The notes below the pieces were generated by a model. The model was given only the letters and a program-made list of their open reading frames with translations. It was not told where the DNA came from and ran no database searches. Below, piece by piece: positions 60,803 through 64,000 of a DNA stretch of 64,000 bases. The stretch is from Bacillus sp. FJAT-44742 (GTDB taxonomy: Bacteria > Bacillota > Bacilli > Bacillales > Marinococcaceae). The DNA is taken from NCBI RefSeq assembly GCF_002797315.1, contig NZ_KZ454936.1:2365645-2429644 (forward strand), read 5' to 3'. Each line of letters opens with the position of its first letter. Positions within the stretch are counted from its first letter, which is position 1. Both the position numbers and the translations under genes were made by a program.

Positions 60803-61555
60803 TTATCGCTGTTCATCTTCCTCATCGTCATCGTCGTCGTCTTCAAGCTCATCTTCATCGTATTCATCTTCATCCTCGTACTCATCTTCCTCATATTCTT
60901 CTTCTGATTCCTCTTCTTCTGATTCCTCTTCTTCTTCACCAGATTCTTCTTCCATCTCTTCGCCTTCTTCATGGTAAACTTCTTGATTCTCATTTTCTGA
61001 ATCTTCATCCATATAGGAAGTATCTTCTTCACTAGCTTCGTTGTTTGGCTCCTCCTCTTCTTGAGAAGCACCATTTTTAGAGAATCTGGATGCTTTGTCT
61101 TTTAGATTATCAGCAATTGCTTCCTGTTTTTGAGAAGTCCAGTTTTGTACATCCTCCTGTACCTGACCTACTTTCCCTTTAAGCTTTTCCACTCCCTGGG
61201 TGGATTGATCTTTCAATCCCTGTACTTTATCTTTTCCTTTTTGAGCAGTACGCTCGTAGGCCTCTTTTCCTTTTTGTGCTGTCTTTTCATAATTATCAGT
61301 GATGCCTTGGCGTACTTCTTTACCGCTCTTAGGAGAGGTCAGCATGGTAGTAGCCGTACCAACAATTCCTCCTACAACTGCACCTTGGATAAATTCCTTA
61401 CTTTTTAATTTATTCGCTACCTTTTTTCCCATGGTGTTCTCAGATTTGCTTTGGGTTTCTTGTGATTTTGATTTTGGTTTTGGATTAGGATCTCTTCTGC
61501 CATATTCAGTTGTTTGATTGTCGTCTCTTTTTTCTCCTACAGGTTGAGTTGGCAT
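60803..61555 (-). CDS. gvpP: Gas vesicle protein GvpP, YtxH domain and polyacidic tail
   Basis: 250 residues: a polar N-terminus, a YtxH-type hydrophobic hairpin (FIQGAVVGGIVGTATTMLTS, about 54-73), a helical amphipathic region, and 80 C-terminal residues that are nearly all Glu/Asp with some Tyr/Ser (long EEEEESEEEES runs). In Priestia megaterium the operon starts with gvpA-P-Q; here P is first. AAGGAGG before the ATG, and the sigma-B-like promoter is 45 nt upstream. Confidence 0.8.
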   Translation of the reverse strand: MPTQPVGEKRDDNQTTEYGRRDPNPKPKSKSQETQSKSENTMGKKVANKLKSKEFIQGAVVGGIVGTATTMLTSPKSGKEVRQGITDNYEKTAQKGKEAYERTAQKGKDKVQGLKDQSTQGVEKLKGKVGQVQEDVQNWTSQKQEAIADNLKDKASRFSKNGASQEEEEPNNEASEEDTSYMDEDSENENQEVYHEEGEEMEEESGEEEEESEEEESEEEYEEDEYEDEDEYDEDELEDDDDDDEEDEQR

Positions 61556-61596
61556 TTCATCTTCCTCCTTACTGCTTTTCGATTCTTACTTTGGCT

Positions 61597-61621
61597 ATAC
61601 CCCTCACTTCATCTTTCAAAC
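61597..61621 (-). promoter_or_regulatory. Sigma-B-type promoter of the gas-vesicle operon
   Basis: Minus-strand GTTTGA (complement of 61616-61621), a 13-nt spacer and GGGTAT (complement of 61597-61602), against the sigma-B consensus GTTTAA-N12-14-GGGTAT: one mismatch. It implies control by the general stress response. No sigma-A promoter of comparable quality was seen here. Confidence 0.75.
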
Positions 61622-61775
61622 TAAAAATGGTGACCGATCAGTCCAGAAAAAGCTATTATGATCTTGGCAGAAAACACGAAACCCTTGTTCTAAAAGGGCA
61701 GGTTAATATTTCGACCCACTGAGTGTTCCATATATTGGTCATAAGAATTTAAGATTTCCTTCCCTGAAATTAGCT

Positions 61776-61804
61776 TTGCCTTATCCTCATTATCGGGGTA
61801 TGAT
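61776..61804 (+). promoter_or_regulatory. Sigma-A promoter of the MerR-type gene
   Basis: TTGCCT, 17-nt spacer, TATGAT; start codon 40 nt downstream. With the gvp promoter it makes a divergent regulatory region of about 290 nt. Confidence 0.65.
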
Positions 61805-61843
61805 TTTAGTACCACATATTGTCCACAAAGAGGTGATTAAGAG

Positions 61844-62482
61844 ATGAATCAGTACTGGAAAATCAGTGATTTTGCCAAGGAAATCGGCAAGCATGTTAAC
61901 ACTGTAGATGGCTGGTTTAAAAAACTCGAAGAAAGAAATATCCATTACATTAACAGAACTGATAATGAAAAAATTTATGAGGAATTAGATGTCAAAATAG
62001 GGTTGTTCATAAAAAAACAACGCGACAAAAAATGGTCTCTCGAAGGCATCTTTAACGAACTTCCCAACCATTTTGAACTCCGGCCTTTCCCACCGGATGC
62101 CGAGCCTGCTTCCCCTCAAACTATTGACTTGCACTCACTTAAACAAGAACTGCTACGGGAAATACATAATACGGCAGACCAGATTTCCAGAGCTAGAATG
62201 GAGAGACTGCAATCAGCTTATGATGAATTGTTAAAAGCACTTCCAGAAGCTAAATCAAAAGAGGAAGAAAGAGAAGAGAGAATTCATGACCTCCTTCTGC
62301 GACGGCAAATTGAGGAGGATCTTGAAACGGAAGCGTTAACACGCTGGAATACGCTTCCTCTAAGCGAAAGACAAAAAAGAGCCCTTTTTCTTCGTGTGGA
62401 AGACACAATGAAAAGAGAGCGTTTTGTGAAAGCTTATGTAAATATTAAGTTTGAAGAAAAGTTGAGAAAAAGCTTAATATGA
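61844..62482 (+). CDS. MerR-type helix-turn-helix protein
   Basis: 212 residues. N-terminal winged helix-turn-helix: YWKISDFAKEIGKHVNTVDG, then WFKKLEERNIHYINR and EKIYEELDVKIGLFIKKQRD, as in MerR/RacA-like DNA-binding domains. The remainder is coiled and charged (LKQELLREIHNTADQISRAR) with no metal-binding cysteines. GAGGTG precedes the ATG. Being divergent from the gas-vesicle operon it is a candidate regulator of it; a chromosome-organising RacA-like role is the alternative. Confidence 0.7.
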   Translation: MNQYWKISDFAKEIGKHVNTVDGWFKKLEERNIHYINRTDNEKIYEELDVKIGLFIKKQRDKKWSLEGIFNELPNHFELRPFPPDAEPASPQTIDLHSLKQELLREIHNTADQISRARMERLQSAYDELLKALPEAKSKEEEREERIHDLLLRRQIEEDLETEALTRWNTLPLSERQKRALFLRVEDTMKRERFVKAYVNIKFEEKLRKSLI

Positions 62483-62491
62483 TGAAAATTT

Positions 62492-62528
62492 AAAAAATCC
62501 TGCAGATATAAGCTCTGCAGGATTTTTT
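62492..62528. terminator. Bidirectional terminator
   Basis: AATCCTGCAG / CTGCAGGATT stem with A-run before and six T after, between convergent genes. Confidence 0.88.
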
Positions 62529-62542
62529 ACATCAATTTTTGT

Positions 62543-63463
62543 CTATTCTTCTCCTAACCATTCATCAACCAGTTCACGATTGTCTTCAATCCACTCTCTT
62601 GCCCCTTCTTCCTCATCGTCAGCATCGTTAATTACCGACATAAGTTCGCCTAAAGAGTCGTCATCCATATGCCAGGCATCAAACCATTCTACAACCTCTG
62701 CATGGTCATCCTCAAACCCGGTTCTTGTCATATAATAGATATCATCTGGATCACCATAAACATTCTCTGGATCATCCAGATACTTTAAATCATAATCCGC
62801 AAAGGCCCAATGAGGATTCCAAAGAGTGACCACAATGGGTTCTTCGTTTTGGTAGGCACTGTCTAATTCAGTCATCATTGCTGGTTCTGAACTGTCAACC
62901 AGATCGTAATCAAGATCATATTCTTCCACAGCTTCATTGGACAAACGCATAAGACTGGCTCCCGGGTCAATACCGATGATGCGTCCATCCATTTCATCTG
63001 CGTGGTCATTTAGTTCTTCAATGCTGTCTATGTCTACATATTCAGGTACTACTAGCCCAAGGCCTGTTCCTTCATACCATATTTCTCGAAGTTCAATTTG
63101 ATCCTCATATTCTTCATAAAGAGGCTCATCGGTAATAGGAAGCCATACTTCAGGAGCAATATCAAGGTCCCCCTGAGCAACCCCCTGCCATACCGGTGCT
63201 TTTTCAAGCATTGTCAGCTCTACATCATATCCTTGTTCTTCAAGGATGACTTTCCACATATTAGATACTGCCACGTTTTCTGCCCAGTTATTTAAACCAA
63301 TATTAAGAGTTCCTCTCTCTTCGTCACCTTCAGCAGCTTCGTCTGTCTCTTCCTCTGGAGCACCCTCTTCAAGCTCATCAACGACATCTCCATCTCCGCA
63401 TGCACCAAGAACCAAAGCAAAACTAACAGCTCCTCCAAGTGCTAAAAAGCGTTTGTTCTTCAT
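62543..63463 (-). CDS. opuAC: Glycine betaine/proline ABC transporter substrate-binding lipoprotein (OpuAC type)
   Basis: 306 residues. Signal peptide with lipobox LVLGAC (Cys22), an acidic spacer, then an OpuAC/ProX-type binding domain: LNIGLNNWAENVAVSNMWKV, APVWQGVAQGDLDIAPEVWL with aromatic residues for the quaternary ammonium, and VVTLWNPHWAFADYDLKYL. It captures glycine betaine outside the cell for osmoprotection. Ligand could also be proline betaine or choline. GAGGGG before the ATG; it is the last gene of its operon. Confidence 0.92.
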   Translation of the reverse strand: MKNKRFLALGGAVSFALVLGACGDGDVVDELEEGAPEEETDEAAEGDEERGTLNIGLNNWAENVAVSNMWKVILEEQGYDVELTMLEKAPVWQGVAQGDLDIAPEVWLPITDEPLYEEYEDQIELREIWYEGTGLGLVVPEYVDIDSIEELNDHADEMDGRIIGIDPGASLMRLSNEAVEEYDLDYDLVDSSEPAMMTELDSAYQNEEPIVVTLWNPHWAFADYDLKYLDDPENVYGDPDDIYYMTRTGFEDDHAEVVEWFDAWHMDDDSLGELMSVINDADDEEEGAREWIEDNRELVDEWLGEE

Positions 63464-63533
63464 AAGTAAAAACCCCTCTTCTTAGTCAATGATTTATTTA
63501 CAATTACCTGTTACATAAAATACAGGTAAGAGT

Positions 63534-64000
63534 TTATTCTTTACTATTTCTTCGGCCAAGATTTTGAGATATTCTGTCCAGCATGATTGCAAGAATGACA
63601 ATCGACAATCCTGCCTCAAACCCGGTACCCACCTGAATTTGCGTTACCGCTCTGTATACATCAGTCCCAAGTCCAGGAGCACCTACCAATGAAGCGATGA
63701 CAACCATGGACAAAGCAAGCATAATACTTTGATTAATACCAGCCATTATCGTCGGAGTAGCAAGAGGCAGCTGGACTTTTTTCAGCTTTTGCCACCTGGT
63801 TGAGCCAAAGGCGTTTGAAGCTTCCACCAGTTCATCAGGAACCTGGCGGATTCCTAAGTTTGTGAGCCGGATTGTTGGCGGCATCGCAAAAACGACAGAA
63901 GCTATAATTCCAGGAACCATTCCAATACCAAAGAAAAGGATAGCTGGAATTAAATATACAAAAGCAGGCATCGTCTGCATGAAATCCAGGATAGGAGTTA
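63534..64000 (-). CDS. opuAB: Glycine betaine ABC transporter permease (partial)
   Basis: The C-terminal 154 codons are inside the window; the gene continues past its edge. Membrane segments and the permease coupling motif [20 protein letters not shown] (EAA loop) are clear, with [20 protein letters not shown] upstream and [18 protein letters not shown] after, as in OpuAB/ProW. Upstream of the binding-protein gene, as in opuA operons. Confidence 0.92.
   Translation of the reverse strand, partial: TPILDFMQTMPAFVYLIPAILFFGIGMVPGIIASVVFAMPPTIRLTNLGIRQVPDELVEASNAFGSTRWQKLKKVQLPLATPTIMAGINQSIMLALSMVVIASLVGAPGLGTDVYRAVTQIQVGTGFEAGLSIVILAIMLDRISQNLGRRNSKE

Noticed and set aside
60800-61010. Repeat or CRISPR-like periodicity in the gvpP tail
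   Set aside because: It is codon-level low complexity encoding Glu/Asp, with no spacer-repeat structure.
60766-61074. Lys/Met-rich frame in gvpP
   Set aside because: Shifted reading of the polyacidic GAA/GAT region; a composition artefact.

Overview
The window reads as a chromosomal segment of a halophilic or haloalkaliphilic member of the Bacillaceae (low-GC Gram-positive). The reasons are strong Shine-Dalgarno sites with ATG/GTG/TTG starts, Bacillus-type families (DUF948/YtxH, IDEAL, DUF1659, DUF2922, YvrJ, DUF1540, NsrR), three compatible-solute uptake systems (two BCCT carriers and the start of an OpuA-type ABC system), very acidic exported lipoproteins, and a Bacillus-type gas-vesicle operon. 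No rRNA, tRNA, prophage, CRISPR array or complete insertion sequence was seen. The genus is an inference.

Left part (1-12 kb): a partial quinone oxidoreductase, a small membrane protein and an EAL-domain remnant, then a long minus-strand propionyl-CoA operon: accC-type biotin carboxylase, TetR regulator, BCCP, carboxyltransferase, methylmalonyl-CoA mutase small and large subunits, and the MeaB chaperone. A near-consensus promoter with a TetR-like palindrome just downstream sits ahead of accC. Together the genes carry propionyl-CoA to succinyl-CoA; the epimerase is not in the window. A DDAH-type hydrolase and a pterin dehydratase follow.

12-24 kb: a DUF5665/DUF948/YtxH envelope-stress-like cluster, the queCDEF preQ1 operon behind a long unexplained leader, dcd, an IDEAL protein, pyroglutamyl peptidase, a gamma-glutamyltransferase paired with a lactate-permease family carrier, and a Ktr potassium gating subunit. 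24-34 kb: a BCCT carrier, a terminal-inverted-repeat element, a phospholipase D-like protein, NsrR, two decayed fluoride-channel genes, an MBL hydrolase, MgtE behind an M-box magnesium riboswitch, and an aldehyde dehydrogenase.

34-49 kb: a second BCCT carrier, a ZIP-like membrane protein, and a tight three-gene unit made of two half-size DUF1538 membrane proteins and a protein with two tandem PII-like domains. I consider this the best candidate for an undescribed signalling-transport system. Next come an LCP ligase, a benzil-reductase-like SDR, thioredoxin/ResA/CPBP proteins, a CopA copper ATPase and small Bacillus conserved proteins. 48-54 kb: a RodA-type glycosyltransferase, a DUF1540 gene, a three-repeat CWB2 lipoprotein, a tandem YtkA-like lipoprotein with a His-rich linker, a polysaccharide deacetylase and a DUF418 protein.

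55-62 kb: an eleven-gene gas-vesicle operon on the minus strand (gvpP-Q-A-O/R-N-F-G-L-S-K-J) plus one small unassigned gene at its end, read from a sequence closely matching a sigma-B promoter, with a divergent MerR-type gene at its head. The window ends inside an OpuA-type glycine betaine ABC transporter.
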